DNA of 64,000 bases from Semisulcospira habei (taxonomy: Eukaryota > Mollusca > Gastropoda > Semisulcospiridae), in assembly GCA_036245525.1 (NCBI GenBank), contig BTPG01000005.1, positions 123,147,318 to 123,211,317 of the forward strand. The letters are read 5' to 3'. Every line of letters begins with the position of its first letter. Position 1 is the first letter of the stretch. The translations under genes and the position numbers were made by a program. The notes below the pieces were generated by a model, which saw only the letters and a program-made list of their open reading frames with translations, ran no database searches and was not told the DNA's origin. Positions 35,765-48,424 of this stretch are shown here, piece by piece.

Positions 35765-36118
35765 ATGGCAAAATTAATTCTTCCCGACCCGCACTTGACA
35801 ACCGAGGAAAAGCTCAAAAAAACTGGATTCCTACCCCTTCAAAATCACTTTAAATTTAACAAAGGGGTACTGATGTTTAAAATGTGGAACCATATCGCTC
35901 CAGAATATTTAATAGATCTGTTAAAAAAATTGGATTTCTGCTATGGGAATATGAGGGGTCTTTATATTGTTCCAAAACCCCGAATAGATTTATTTAAATC
36001 AACTTTGTCATTTGCGGGTTCCACACTGTGGAACTCACTCCCACATGACGTTAAAGCCACTCCGACATTATCTCGTTTCAAGACAAGTCTTTATAGATAC
36101 CTGACATCACTTAAATAA
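35765..36118 (+). pseudogene. LINE family A C-terminal fragment, unit copy 1
   Basis: 117 open codons containing EEKLKKTGFLPLQNHFKFN, VLMFKMWNHIAPEYL, LYIVPKPRIDLFKSTLSF, STLWNSLPHDV and SRFKTSLYRYL. This is the last domain of the family A ORF2 with no RT upstream, so it is a 5'-truncated insertion. Its 3' UTR (36119-36436) carries a GT-rich stretch, TTAGCAACGGCAGG and AATAAAGATTCATTGATT, then (CT)n. An identical fragment is at 39795-40148 through segmental duplication. The surviving open frame over this short length shows little about function. Confidence 0.75.
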
Positions 36119-36435
36119 TAATATCTAGTTAAACGTAGACACACAAATGTACGTGTATATTCTAACTGTCATGTGTATGTGCGCGTGTATGTATGTGTGT
36201 GTGTATGCATGTGTGTGTGTGTATGTGTACACGCGCATGCGTGTGTGCGTTTGTGCGTGCATGCGTGTGTTTGTATTTAGTGGACTGTATATTTTGTATT
36301 ACTGTGCTTTGATGTCCCTGTTTTATATATATTTTGTACTTAGTTAGTCGTAGTTTTTAGCAACGGCAGGTACGAAAAATGATATAGTCACTGACTGTGT
36401 TAATATCTTCACCGTTGTAAAATAAAGATTCATTG

Positions 36436-36633
<198 letters not shown>

Positions 36634-36883
36634 GGGCGATTTCGTCGCTAATCAAGCTCCTACCGTTTGGATTTACCACCAGTGTCTTGGCCGATCTACG
36701 CTGATCATAACGGTGTAAACTTGTACTTTGTGCAACCACAGACTTCTCCTATCTGACTGGTTTTCCTGTATCGACATTGAACTGAGTACGGCGATCGTCG
36801 GTGTGACTGTTAGTACAACACTGCCAGCTACGTGTACTGTGTATTACTGTGTAGCACTGTTGTGACAATCGAACTGTGCTACG

Positions 36884-37641
36884 ATGGCAGACAAAGAAAC
36901 TTCATCCGCAGATTCACCCGAAGTCTTTGGAATTACATCACCTTTAGTGTTACTGTCAGTAACATTCAGCGTATAATCGACAAGCAGACACAGGTGATTG
37001 ACGGGAAACTGGGGTCTCTTCGACGTGACCTTAGTGGTGTGCTAACCTCTATACAGGCGATTGGCACCGACATTGCTGACTTCAATCAAAGCGCTCGCAG
37101 CCTGGAGGACCTCTTCAAGGAACTGACTGAGAAGCAGGAGGAGGTTTCCGAGTCTGTAGAAGACTTGCAGGAGGACGTGGAAGATCTGCGGAAACGCTAC
37201 GAGGAAGAGCTGGACAAGCTAGAGGCGTTTTCACGTAGGGACAATCTGCGATTTTTTGGAATCGTGGAAACGCCAGGCGAGATCTTTGATTCCTGTGCAG
37301 CCAAAGTACTGGAATGTCTGCAGGGCACAGTGCCAAATAAAACCTGGACCGAGGACGATTTGGTACGGGCTCACCGGGTGGGGAAGAAACCGGACTTTGC
37401 TTCTGTAGCAGCCAACCGTACCAGAGCCAACAACAAGCCCCGCCCCATGATCATGAATTTCGCGAGATGGAGGGATAAGATGGACGTCCTGACCAAGGAT
37501 CGTGCTGCACTCAAGCAATAGGGGGTCAACGTTGCTGGCGACATAACCAACCGGCAACACGAACAGATCAGGCTGCACCGGGAGAAAGGCATGCGGGCGT
37601 ACTACAAGGGGAACAAGCTGGTCGTCGCTGGACCCCTATAG
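36884..37641 (+). pseudogene. LINE B ORF1 (coiled coil, RRM-like), unit copy 1
   Basis: From the ATG at 36884 (MADKETSSADSPEVFG) the frame breaks after about 30 codons. It resumes one frame over with a heptad-rich stretch (DKQTQVIDGKLGSL, EKQEEVSESVEDLQEDVEDL). An L1-ORF1-like core follows: FSRRDNLRFFGIVE, WTEDDLVRAHRVGKK, RPMIMNFARWRDKMDVL. A TAG at 37519 interrupts before GVNVAGDITNRQ, and the end is at 37639-37641. ORF1 proteins of this type bind LINE RNA as multimers and act as nucleic-acid chaperones. Copy 2 at 40862-41619 carries the same frameshift and stop, so both lesions predate the duplication. Confidence 0.85.
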
Positions 37642-37938
37642 CAACGGAACTACGACACCGACAACTTCGGCCGCCGCCACGCGACAGACAACAGCGTCAA
37701 CAGAAGACCGGACAACCGTATCCAAGGACTCGGCGCGGCCGCAGCTACAGGCCAGCAGGTCAACGCGACACCGGCACGTGCGTCACACTCGATTTCCCCG
37801 CTACAGCCTACAACTAAACTAGCGAAACGGCGCCGGCCACACAGTTTCCCTGCAATTGAGGTCGGGGACGAATTCAGTGACCCGTAATATGACGGCAAAG
37901 CCGCGTCTCCCACCTCAATTGCACGGGATGTGTCGCCG

Positions 37939-38051
37939 ATGCGCGTGTGTGTTGCAGAGCAGCCAGTAGACAGTGTGTTAAATGCACGTACCAATCTGTC
38001 ATGGAATGTTTATGGTCTGTGGAGCAAGCTATCTGATCCAGACTTTCTACA
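37939..38051 (+). pseudogene. LINE B ORF2 start, unit copy 1, cut by RTE
   Basis: ATG at 37939 opens MRVCVAEQPVD and then LSWNVYGLWSKLSDPDFL, the first strand of the endonuclease, ending at an RTE junction (AGACTTTCTACA, 38040-38051). The remainder of this ORF2 lies 5.5 kb away at 43549. This copy is orphaned by the duplication. Confidence 0.8.
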
Positions 38052-39356
38052 TCATCATCATCATCAGTCCCTTGCCCGAACTGGGCGTTGGGGGGACTGA
38101 AAGGCAGCAGCAACAGACAGTGCTCTCCACTGAGTTCTATTTTGGGCGGTGGCAAGCAAGTCTGGCATCTCGAGTTCGGTCCATTCTTTTATGTTTGCGA
38201 CCCAACTCTTTCTCTGACGACCTCGCCGACGACTTCCTTCGAGAGTGCCTTGGAAGATAGTCTTGGACAAGGTGTTGTGTCGGGTCACGTGGCCAAACCA
38301 AGCAAGCTTGCGCCGTTTCACGGTTGCCAGAAGGGGTTCATGTGGGCCCACCAGAGAAGTGACGATGCTCCGTACATATTCGTTGGTCTTGTGCTCGCGG
38401 TACGAGATGCGGAGCAACTTCCTCAGGCACTTGTTCTCAAAGGCCTGGATTTTCTTTTCTGAGTCTGCAAGCAGTGTCCAAGTCTCACAGCCGTAGAGTA
38501 GAATAGACACTACGAGGGACTTGTAAAGCCTGTACTTGATGGTGAAGCTGATGGAGTTACTTCGCCATATCCTGTCCAGCCTGGCCATTGCGGATGTTGC
38601 TGTACCTATCCTGATACGGATCTCTGCTATGCAACTACCGTCTTTGGACAGGGTGGCTCCCAAGTACTTGAAGCTATTGACCTCTTCTAGCTTCTGGCCG
38701 TTCATGTGAATGTTGCTGCTGCTGTCGCTTGTGGTGTTGATCATCACTTTGCTTTTATCCGTACTGATCTCCATGCCATAAGACCCTGCGCTACTTGAAA
38801 GTTTGTCTGTCAGGTTTTGGAGCTCACTATTGCTGCCTGCCATGAGGTCAATGTCGTCTGCGAATCGAAGATTGCACAGGGATCTGCCACCAATAGAGAT
38901 TGAAGTATGGTGGTCGTGGAGGGTTTCCTGCATGATCTTCTCCAGGAATATGTTGAAAAGGACAGGAGAGAGCAGGCATCCTTGACGGACACCGATCGTC
39001 GTCCTGAAGAACTCGCCTGACTGATTGTTAAGTAGAACCGCGCTGCAGGCGTTCTTGTAAAGCGCTTCTATCATTTGGATCAGTCCCTCCTCTATGTTGA
39101 ACGATCTCATGACTTGCCAGAGTCCGTCGTGCCAGACGCGATCAAATGCTTTCCTGAAATCAATGAAGTTGTGGTAGAGTTCGCGCTGATGCTGCAGATG
39201 TTTCTCGATCAGGACGCGGCAGTTGAAAATCTGCTCTACAGTGCTTCTTCCAACTCTGAAGCCAGCCTGTTCTTCTGCCAGCAGTTCCTCGGCGAAAGTT
39301 TTGAGGCGGTTGAGAATGATTCTAAGCATTACTTTGCTAGGGTGACTTATCAGACT
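38052..39356 (-). CDS. middle RTE copy, a recombinant of RTE-A and RTE-B
   Basis: Same truncated RT frame (39329 to 38064, 421 residues; FADDIDLMAG intact). Its left flank is AGACTTTCTACA, the RTE-B target site. Its right flank is TATAAGATGAAT, the RTE-A target site. An insertion by itself has matching flanks, so this copy is best explained by crossing-over between A and B. Diagnostic bases near the left end (for example GACGACTTCCTTCGAG around 38226) match B, not A. It ends at the same 5'-truncation point as A. Confidence 0.93.
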
Positions 39357-39754
<398 letters not shown>

Positions 39755-39794
39755 AGTGATGTCCACTTAAAAAGATTAAATTCTCTATAGGAGA

Positions 39795-40148
39795 ATGGCA
39801 AAATTAATTCTTCCCGACCCGCACTTGACAACCGAGGAAAAGCTCAAAAAAACTGGATTCCTACCCCTTCAAAATCACTTTAAATTTAACAAAGGGGTAC
39901 TGATGTTTAAAATGTGGAACCATATCGCTCCAGAATATTTAATAGATCTGTTAAAAAAATTGGATTTCTGCTATGGGAATATGAGGGGTCTTTATATTGT
40001 TCCAAAACCCCGAATAGATTTATTTAAATCAACTTTGTCATTTGCGGGTTCCACACTGTGGAACTCACTCCCACATGACGTTAAAGCCACTCCGACATTA
40101 TCTCGTTTCAAGACAAGTCTTTATAGATACCTGACATCACTTAAATAA
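39795..40148 (+). pseudogene. LINE family A C-terminal fragment, unit copy 2
   Basis: Identical in translation to 35765-36118; duplicated with the unit. Its tail ends at about 40466 and is followed by (CT)n to 40611. Confidence 0.75.
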
Positions 40149-40464
40149 TAATATCTAGTTAAACGTAGACACACAAATGTACGTGTATATTCTAACTGTC
40201 ATGTGTATGTGCGCGTGTATGTATGTGTGTGTGTATGCATGTGTGTGTGTGTATGTGTACACGCGCATGCGTGTGTGCGTTTGTGCGTGCATGCGTGTGT
40301 TTGTATTTAGTGGACTGTATATTTTGTATTACTGTGCTTTGATGTCCCTGTTTTATATATATTTTGTACTTAGTTAGTCGTAGTTTTAGCAACGGCAGGT
40401 ACGAAAAATGATATAGTCACTGACTGTGTTAATATCTTCACCGTTGTAAAATAAAGATTCATTG

Positions 40465-40613
<149 letters not shown>

Positions 40614-40861
40614 GCGATTTCGTCGCTAATCAAGCTCCTACCGTTTGGATTTACCACCAGTGTCTTGGCCGATCTACGCTGATCATAACGGTGTAAACTT
40701 GTACTTTGTGCAACCACAGACTTCTCCTATCTGACTGGTTTTCCTGTATCGACATTGAACTGAGTACGGCGATCGTCGGTGTGACTGTTAGTACAACACT
40801 GCCAGCTACGTGTACTGTGTATTACTGTGTAGCACTGTTGTGACAATCGAACTGTGCTACG

Positions 40862-41619
40862 ATGGCAGACAAAGAAACTTCATCCGCAGATTCACCCGAA
40901 GTCTTTGGAATTACATCACCTTTAGTGTTACTGTCAGTAACATTCAGCGTATAATCGACAAGCAGACACAGGTGATTGACGGGAAACTGGGGTCTCTTCG
41001 ACGTGACCTTAGTGGTGTGCTAACCTCTATACAGGCGATTGGCACCGACATTGCTGACTTCAATCAAAGCGCTCGCAGCCTGGAGGACCTCTTCAAGGAA
41101 CTGACTGAGAAGCAGGAGGAGGTTTCCGAGTCTGTAGAAGACTTGCAGGAGGACGTGGAAGATCTGCGGAAACGCTACGAGGAAGAGCTGGACAAGCTAG
41201 AGGCGTTTTCACGTAGGGACAATCTGCGATTTTTTGGAATCGTGGAAACGCCAGGCGAGATCTTTGATTCCTGTGCAGCCAAAGTACTGGAATGTCTGCA
41301 GGGCACAGTGCCAAATAAAACCTGGACCGAGGACGATTTGGTACGGGCTCACCGGGTGGGGAAGAAACCGGACTTTGCTTCTGTAGCAGCCAACCGTACC
41401 AGAGCCAACAACAAGCCCCGCCCCATGATCATGAATTTCGCGAGATGGAGGGATAAGATGGACGTCCTGACCAAGGATCGTGCTGCACTCAAGCAATAGG
41501 GGGTCAACGTTGCTGGCGACATAACCAACCGGCAACACGAACAGATCAGGCTGCACCGGGAGAAAGGCATGCGGGCGTACTACAAGGGGAACAAGCTGGT
41601 CGTCGCTGGACCCCTATAG
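40862..41619 (+). pseudogene. LINE B ORF1, unit copy 2
   Basis: Same sequence, frameshift and internal TAG as 36884-37641. This copy is the one physically continuous, across RTE-B, with the rest of LINE B. Confidence 0.85.
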
Positions 41620-41916
41620 CAACGGAACTACGACACCGACAACTTCGGCCGCCGCCACGCGACAGACAACAGCGTCAACAGAAGACCGGACAACCGTATC
41701 CAAGGACTCGGCGCGGCCGCAGCTACAGGCCAGCAGGTCAACGCGACACCGGCACGTGCGTCACACTCGATTTCCCCGCTACAGCCTACAACTAAACTAG
41801 CGAAACGGCGCCGGCCACACAGTTTCCCTGCAATTGAGGTCGGGGACGAATTCAGTGACCCGTAATATGACGGCAAAGCCGCGTCTCCCACCTCAATTGC
41901 ACGGGATGTGTCGCCG

Positions 41917-42029
41917 ATGCGCGTGTGTGTTGCAGAGCAGCCAGTAGACAGTGTGTTAAATGCACGTACCAATCTGTCATGGAATGTTTATGGTCTGTGG
42001 AGCAAGCTATCTGATCCAGACTTTCTACA
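41917..42029 (+). pseudogene. LINE B ORF2 start, unit copy 2
   Basis: WNVYGLWSKLSDPDFL up to the RTE-B target duplication (42018-42029). The codons rejoin exactly with 43549 onward to give DFLQYLSNYDIVCLFE once one target copy is removed. Confidence 0.85.
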
Positions 42030-43536
42030 TCATCATCATCATCAGTCCCTTGCCCGAACTGGGCGTTGGGGGGACTGAAAGGCAGCAGCAACAGACAGTG
42101 CTATCCACTGAGTTCTATTTTGGGCGGTGGCAAGCAAGTCTGGCATCTCGAGTTCGGTCCATTCTTTTATGTTTGCGACCCAACTCTTTCTCTGACGACC
42201 TCGCCGACGACTTCCTTCGAGAGTGCCTTGGAAGATAGTCTTGGACAAGGTGTTGTGTCGGGTCACGTGGCCAAACCAAGCAAGCTTGCGCCGTTTCACG
42301 GTTGCCAGAAGGGGTTCATGTGGGCCCACCAGAGAAGTGACGATGCTCCGTACATATTCGTTGGTCTTGTGCTCGCGGTACGAGATGCGGAGCAACTTCC
42401 TCAGGCACTTGTTCTCAAAGGCCTGGATTTTCTTTTCTGAGTCTGCAAGCAGTGTCCAAGTCTCACAGCCGTAGAGTAGAATAGACACTACGAGGGACTT
42501 GTAAAGCCTGTACTTGATGGTGAAGCTGATGGAGTTACTTCGCCATATCCTGTCCAGCCTGGCCATTGCGGATGTTGCTGTACCTATCCTGATACGGATC
42601 TCTGCTATGCAACTACCGTCTTTGGACAGGGTGGCTCCCAAGTACTTGAAGCTATTGACCTCTTCTAGCTTCTGGCCGTTCATGTGAATGTTGCTGCTGC
42701 TGTCGCTTGTGGTGTTGATCATCACTTTGCTTTTATCCGTACTGATCTCCATGCCATAAGACCCTGCGCTACTTGAAAGTTTGTCTGTCAGGTTTTGGAG
42801 CTCACTATTGCTGCCTGCCATGAGGTCAATGTCGTCTGCGAATCGAAGATTGCACAGGGATCTGCCACCAATAGAGATTGAAGTATGGTGGTCGTGGAGG
42901 GTTTCCTGCATGATCTTCTCCAGGAATATGTTGAAAAGGACAGGAGAGAGCAGGCATCCTTGACGGACACCGATCGTCGTCCTGAAGAACTCGCCTGACT
43001 GATTGTTAAGTAGAACCGCGCTGCAGGCGTTCTTGTAAAGCGCTTCTATCATTTGGATCAGTCCCTCCTCTATGTTGAACGATCTCATGACTTGCCAGAG
43101 TCCGTCGTGCCAGACGCGATCAAATGCTTTCCTGAAATCAATGAAGTTGTGGTAGAGTTCGCGCTGATGCTGCAGATGTTTCTCGATCAGGACGCGGCAG
43201 TTGAAAATCTGCTCTACAGTGCTTCTTCCAACTCTGAAGCCAGCCTGTTCTTCTGCCAGCAGTTCCTCGGCGAAAGTTTTGAGGCGGTTGAGAATGATTC
43301 TAAGCATTACTTTGCTAGGGTGACTTATCAGACTGATAGTTCTGTAGTTCTGGCACTGTTTCAGGTTTCCTTTCTTGGGGAGCGGGATCACTAGAGACTG
43401 TGTCCATTCTACTGGCCATTTCGTTTCCTCCCAGATCTTTTGACAGAGTGTAGTGAGGACCTTCGTTGTTACTTCTCCTCCATGTTTCAACAGTTCAGCA
43501 GGTACGTTGTCTACACCTGGAGACTTTTCTCCCTTC
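42030..43536 (-). CDS. RTE-B: longer 5'-truncated RTE reverse transcriptase
   Basis: The frame runs from 43490 to 42042 (482 residues) and is also open up to the insertion edge (SPGVDNVPAELLKH at the start of the RT domain). It includes KWPVEWTQSLVIPLPKKGN and NYRTISLISHPSKVM, upstream motifs missing from RTE-A, and then everything described for RTE-A including FADDIDLMAG. TSDs AGACTTTCTACA at 42018-42029 and 43537-43548. The (GAT)n tail is at the left. The endonuclease is absent. One private substitution is near 42102 (GTGCTATCC). Confidence 0.93.
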
Positions 43537-43823
43537 AGACTTTCTACAATATTTAAGTAATTATGACATTGTGTTTGTTTGAAACATTTTTGGACAATGC
43601 TTTTGTCCCGCCTGACTGCTGGTCTGATTTCACGTGTTTTTCCTTACCTGCAGTCAAACTGTCACATCAAGGAAGAAGCTCGGGAGGTGTTGTGTTAATA
43701 AAAAATGTGTATGCCAAGTTTGTTTTCAAATTGAATATGACGTGCGTTCAAAGTATCTTTCTCAAACTTGACAGATCATTGTTTGGTTCTGAATGCGATG
43801 TAATTTTGGTCGCGTGCTATGTC

Positions 43824-43890
43824 CCCCCACCCCCACCCCCACCCCCCACCCCTCCCCCCCCCCACCCCCCCCCCCCCCCCACCCCCCACA
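43824..43890. repeat. poly-C tract inside the LINE B endonuclease
   Basis: C-rich expansion right after VACYVPP, before SPFYRQLPYD. It expands a natural Pro codon pair. Confidence 0.9.
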
Positions 43891-46402
43891 GGACTCACCA
43901 TTTTATAGACAATTACCGTACGACTGCTTGATAGAAGAATTAGAACAGTGTCTTGCTAGTGCCCTCGAGCAATTTGGAGACATTCATTTCCTAATGTGTG
44001 GTGATTTTAATTGTAGAACTAGGGATTTTGCACCCTAATCCATATTTATTTCAGCTTGATCCTGATGAAACGCTATTAACTAATACCGCTTATTTGACCT
44101 TCACGGTTTACTGAAGATATGACTGTAAATATATTTGGAAGAACACTATTGGATTTGTGTGCATGTTTTGAACTGATGATTTTGAATGGGTTCTGTAACC
44201 CTGATCTGTCAAAACGTCTGACATTTATCTCTCCCACTGGTTGTAGTATTAATGATTATTTTGTTGCATCTCCTGACTTTATTTCTTTGTGTGACAAACT
44301 TGAAGTTGGCGAGAGGATAGAGTCTGTGCACATGCCGCTGATCTTACTGTGTCTTGTGTACGTGTATCACCTCACAACGATATTTCTGATGACGATACGC
44401 AGTGTTTTTCTTTTGATAAGATTATCTGGAAACCTGCTAAGGCCCAAACGCTCGCGGACAGTTTAGCCACTCCTGCATTCCAGAATGCTCTAGTAGCTGC
44501 TACTGCTGAGATTGATCATGATATTAATGGTGCATTAGAAATTTTCACAGGTGCTATCAAAGACGCTGCTAGTTGCATGACAAAACAATTTCACTCCTCC
44601 ACAGGCAACACGCACAAAACAAACACCGCTAGTCACCCTTGGTTTGACCAGGAATGCAGAAATGCAAAAACGAGACGCGTAAAGCCTTAATTACGTACAT
44701 ACACAAAGAACAAAACCATGGAAAATAAAGCAACGTTTGTTAATGAGAGAAAACAATACAAGAAATTACTTAGAGCTAAAGAAGTTAACTTTAAGAGGGA
44801 AACTGTTGACAAAATTCTTGAGTATAGACATAACTCTCAGGCATTTTGGAAGGAAATAAAGAAATGAAAAAGAAAACGTCGTTTAAGAAACAATGTAACA
44901 AAGAAGCAGTGGTTTGATCATTTCTCTAGCATTTTAAATGAAAACATAGCACAGCAAGAGAATAATGATGATGTATTTTTATCAGAAGACTCTGAGTCTG
45001 ATGAAGCCTTATTTCATGAACTAGATATTAACATAAAAGAAGCAGGTTATTGCTGCTTTAAAAGATACCAAAGCAGGAAAGGCCTCCGGGCCTGATGGAA
45101 TTATTAATGAAGTTCTTAAAGTCTCTAACCCAGCTGTCATCTCCTTTCTCACTAAGTATGTTAATGCTTTATTCAACAAAGGGTTGTTTCCCAGCGAATG
45201 GTCTAAAGCTATTATTTTCCCACTTCACAAAAAAGGAGATGTAACTCCAGATAATTATGGAGGTAGTGTTCTGATTAGCTGCGTTAGTAAACTGTATACT
45301 TGCATTTTGAACAGAAGGTTAACAGACTGGGCTGAGGAACATAATATTCTGTCTGAAACACAAGCCGGGTTTAGGAAATCCTATTCTACTGTGGACCATA
45401 TATTTACACTTTATGCTATTGTTCAAAAACAACTTTTACAAAATAAGAAAGTTTATATGGCTTTTGTTGACTTCCGCAAAGTCTTCGATACTGTTAAAAG
45501 AGGTGTGCTTTGGAATATTTTACTGAGGCTGGAGTGCGCGGCAAAATGCTTTCAGCTATGAAGGCAATGTATGACTCGGTGAAATTTTGTGTTAGAGACA
45601 GCCTGAATTGTACAGAGTATTTTGAGTGTTTCCAAGATTTAAAACAAGGATGTTTAGCATCGCCGACATTGTTCTCCTTTTTGATTAACGAGCTTGCTGT
45701 GTACATTATTGAAAATGGTAAACATGGCTTCCAACTAAAAACCGAAGCAGCAGAACTGTTTTTGTTGATGTTTGCAGATGACATTGCTTTGTTTTCATCA
45801 ACCCCCAATGGCCTTCAAACTTAGCTGAACAATTTATACAAAGTATCATCTAAACGTGGTTTGTCTGTTAACCTAGACAAGACGAAAATAATTGTATTTC
45901 GAAATGGTGGGTATTTGTCAAAATATGAAAAATGGACTTACGGGGGAACGAGGGTAGAAGTTGTCAATATGTATAAGTACCTTGGGTTAAACTTTACCAC
46001 ACGTTTGACATCCGTCGATGACTTAGTCACTAAGGCAAAAAATGTGGCATTGATATTTTCCGTATATTGAAGAAAATCAACTGCGATAGTCCTGACTATG
46101 ATGTTTTTTCAGGCTGTTTGATGATCAGGTTGTCCCAATTTTGTTGTTTGCCTCGGAAATTTGGGGTATAAACGAGTGTGCCGAAATTGAAAGAATCCAT
46201 ACATTTGCATGTAAACGTTTTCTTAATGTCAACTTCCGTACACCGAACCTGATGGTTTATGGTGAACTTGGTCGATAGCCCCTGTCAGTATTAACGTCAG
46301 TAAGATGTGTTTCCTACTGGCTTCGACTCTGTGCTCTACCTGTTAATAGATTTGCAAGTATGGCTTATTATATGCTTAAGGATTTAGATGATAAAGGGAA
46401 AG

Positions 46403-46550
46403 AAGTACCCAACGGAGAAAGAAACACGCTTAGAAAAGACGGGTACAACACAATTTATTAATATTTCGGGTAAATACCCTTTGTCAAAATAGACAAACAA
46501 ACAAACATATTACATATTACACGCTTGGCAGTCACCTTTTTGGTCTGGAT
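46403..46550 (+). mobile_element. Rep-C, single 148-bp copy with 14-bp TSD
   Basis: AAGTACCCAACGGAGAAAG through TTTTTGGTCTGGAT, flanked by TGATAAAGGGAAAG at 46389-46402 and 46551-46564. A long TSD without inverted ends indicates SINE-like, LINE-dependent retrotransposition. The same sequence forms the inverted dimer at 16512 and a fragment near 59872. Confidence 0.88.
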
Positions 46551-46859
46551 TGATAAAGGGAAAGCAACATGGGTATCAAACGTAAATAATTTTCTTTTTC
46601 GAAATGGTTTTGGTCATGTGTAGATTTCACAAGGTGTTGGAAACAGGAATGCTTTTATAAACAAGTTTAAACAAAGGATGGTTGATTGTTCCAAACAAAA
46701 CTGGTCATCAATGCTTTCTGAGAGTGAACGGTTTTTGTTTTTTCGTATGGGTACCTGTGTGTTTTGTTAAATCATTGTTGCAGTTTGTAGTGTTGTCGTA
46801 ATTCGCATTAATTTCAGTTCGATGTTGTTTGTGAGTTTAATGTAGCTTTGTCTGTTATT

Positions 46860-46967
46860 ATATGTCAGTAGATGTAGCAAGGACAGATTGGAAGAAAGGC
46901 CTGTGCACCTAATATCTCAATCCTTGATAAATAAAGTTTCAGTCAGTCAGTCAGTCAGTCAGTCAGT

Positions 46968-47047
<80 letters not shown>
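46860..47047 (+). mobile_element. LINE B 3' tail with (CAGT)n and (CT)n
   Basis: GTAGCAAGGACAG, AAAGGCCTGTGCACCTA and GATAAATAAAGTTT, then (CAGT)n at 46939-46970, then (CT)n. Confidence 0.8.
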
Positions 47048-47051
<4 letters not shown>

Positions 47052-47143
47052 GCCACATAGTGACACTTTGTTATTGTTGTTTTAACTGTCATTTAGTTTG
47101 TTAGTATATTTGAAACTAGTATTTGGTTGTGAAGTTACCTGAC

Positions 47144-48424
47144 ATGTTTACTAGTGTCAGCGATCATTTGCTTAGAATAGGCCACCTCAATGTATATCAC
47201 CTTTGCAGTAAAGTATCAGACGTTACAGTACTACTCAACCAACCCTCCCCATATCATATATTTGGCTTTACAGAAAGTAGGTTGACAGAGAATATAAGTA
47301 ACCAAGCTATCACATTTCTCCATTCATAGGCGAGATGCTTCAGCGCCTGGTCATACTGGCATTTGTGCTTATGTTCACAATACTATTGCTAACAACGTAA
47401 CACGACGATGTGACCAGGAATCCACCCATGTCGAAAGCTTGTGGCTTGAGATAAAAGCAACCGCCAAGTCAACCCCGACCTTCGTATGTTTTATTTACAG
47501 AAATCCCGCAGCTACAGTGTCCTGGCAAGATGATTTTGTTGTAATGGTTGACAAAGTACAAAACTCCAAGGGTGATATACAATATACTCGGTGATTTTAA
47601 TGTTGATTTATTGAAACCTGGCAACACGTCATGGAAATCCATGGTAACGTTCTTAGGTCTTACACAAGTAGTTCAGTCACCCACCAGGGTCACTGCTACT
47701 TCATCCACATTAATTGACCATGTTTATACAACCAACGACAGTACCCTTAGCAATGTCTATGTACCCAGCACCTCTGTCAGTGATCATTTTCCTATTTGTT
47801 TTTCATTATCTGCGAAGTTGCCAAAGACACCTCATAAGGAGCATATAACCATCATCTACAGATCATTCAAAAAATTTAACCAAGATGATTTTTCGCATGA
47901 CCTCTCCCAAACACCATTTTCCGTTGTGTATAACTATAACGATCCCAATGTAGCGCTGTCCCACTGGTATAAGTTGTTCCTCGGTGTTCTTGACAGACAT
48001 GCCCCGAGGCGCACTAAGCGTGTTAAATACCCCACTGTGCCTGAGTGGCTGACGGATGAGATAAAAACTGCGATGGAACTAAGAGATCTATTGAAACAAC
48101 AAGAGAAATTTGACGAGTACAAAAAACAGCGAAACATAGTTAAATCATTAGTACGTAAAGCACAGAGGCAGTATGCTGAAAAGATTATTGCGGGCGGCAA
48201 AGACATACGCAGGGTGTGGTAGGTGATTAACACATTTACTAAAGGACAATCTAGCAAATCAACGAGTGTCCCCCCGCACCTTACAGCTGATGTATTTAAT
48301 GAACACTTCTTAACATTGCTAAAACCCTGTCACAGACGAACACCAGTGAACCAGGTGAATAGGTATGTTCAGAACAATTGAAACAGCAGTCAGATAAACG
48401 CTGGCAATACTTTCTGACTTCCCC
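47144..48424 (+). pseudogene. LINE D endonuclease part (family A)
   Basis: From the ATG at 47144: RIGHLNVYHL, GFTESRL, FIYRNPAA, LGDFNVDLL, STLIDHVYTTND and VSDHFPIC. Then the linker KYPTVPEWLTDEIKTAM and KKQRNIVKSLVRKAQRQY. Stops and frameshifts occur near 47328, 47545 and 48220. The frame is colinear with LINE A. It breaks at 48424 (SPND) where another LINE is inserted, resumes for 36 bp at 49871-49906 (GKSITNMKSKTS), and continues at 57312 after the gypsy element. Confidence 0.87.

Larger units (their letters stand above)
43549..46780 (+). pseudogene. LINE B ORF2, main body
   Basis: Endonuclease: NYDIVCLFETFLDN, SSGGVVLIKN, CGDFNCRTRDF, SINDYFVASPDF and ERIESVHMPL. RT: KAGKASGPDGIINEVL, AGFRKSYSTVDHIF, YMAFVDFRKVFDTV, QGCLASPTLFSFLINEL, MFADDIALF, SVNLDKTKIIVF and MYKYLGLNF. 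C-terminal: VPILLFASEIWG, FACKRFLNVNFRTPNLMVYG, ATWVSNVNNFLF, SQGVGNRNAFINKFKQRM and FLFFRMGTC. The RT palm Asp pair is present. Lesions: a poly-C expansion in the endonuclease (43826-43890) with frameshift, further frameshifts near 44050, 44345, 44690, 45530 and 46070, several stops, and a 148-bp insertion at 46403. It belongs with the ORF1 at 36884/40862. Confidence 0.88.

Noticed and set aside
37115..37592. Minus-strand frames opposite LINE B ORF1
   Set aside because: Antisense to a recognisable ORF1; identical in the duplicated copy only because the unit is duplicated.
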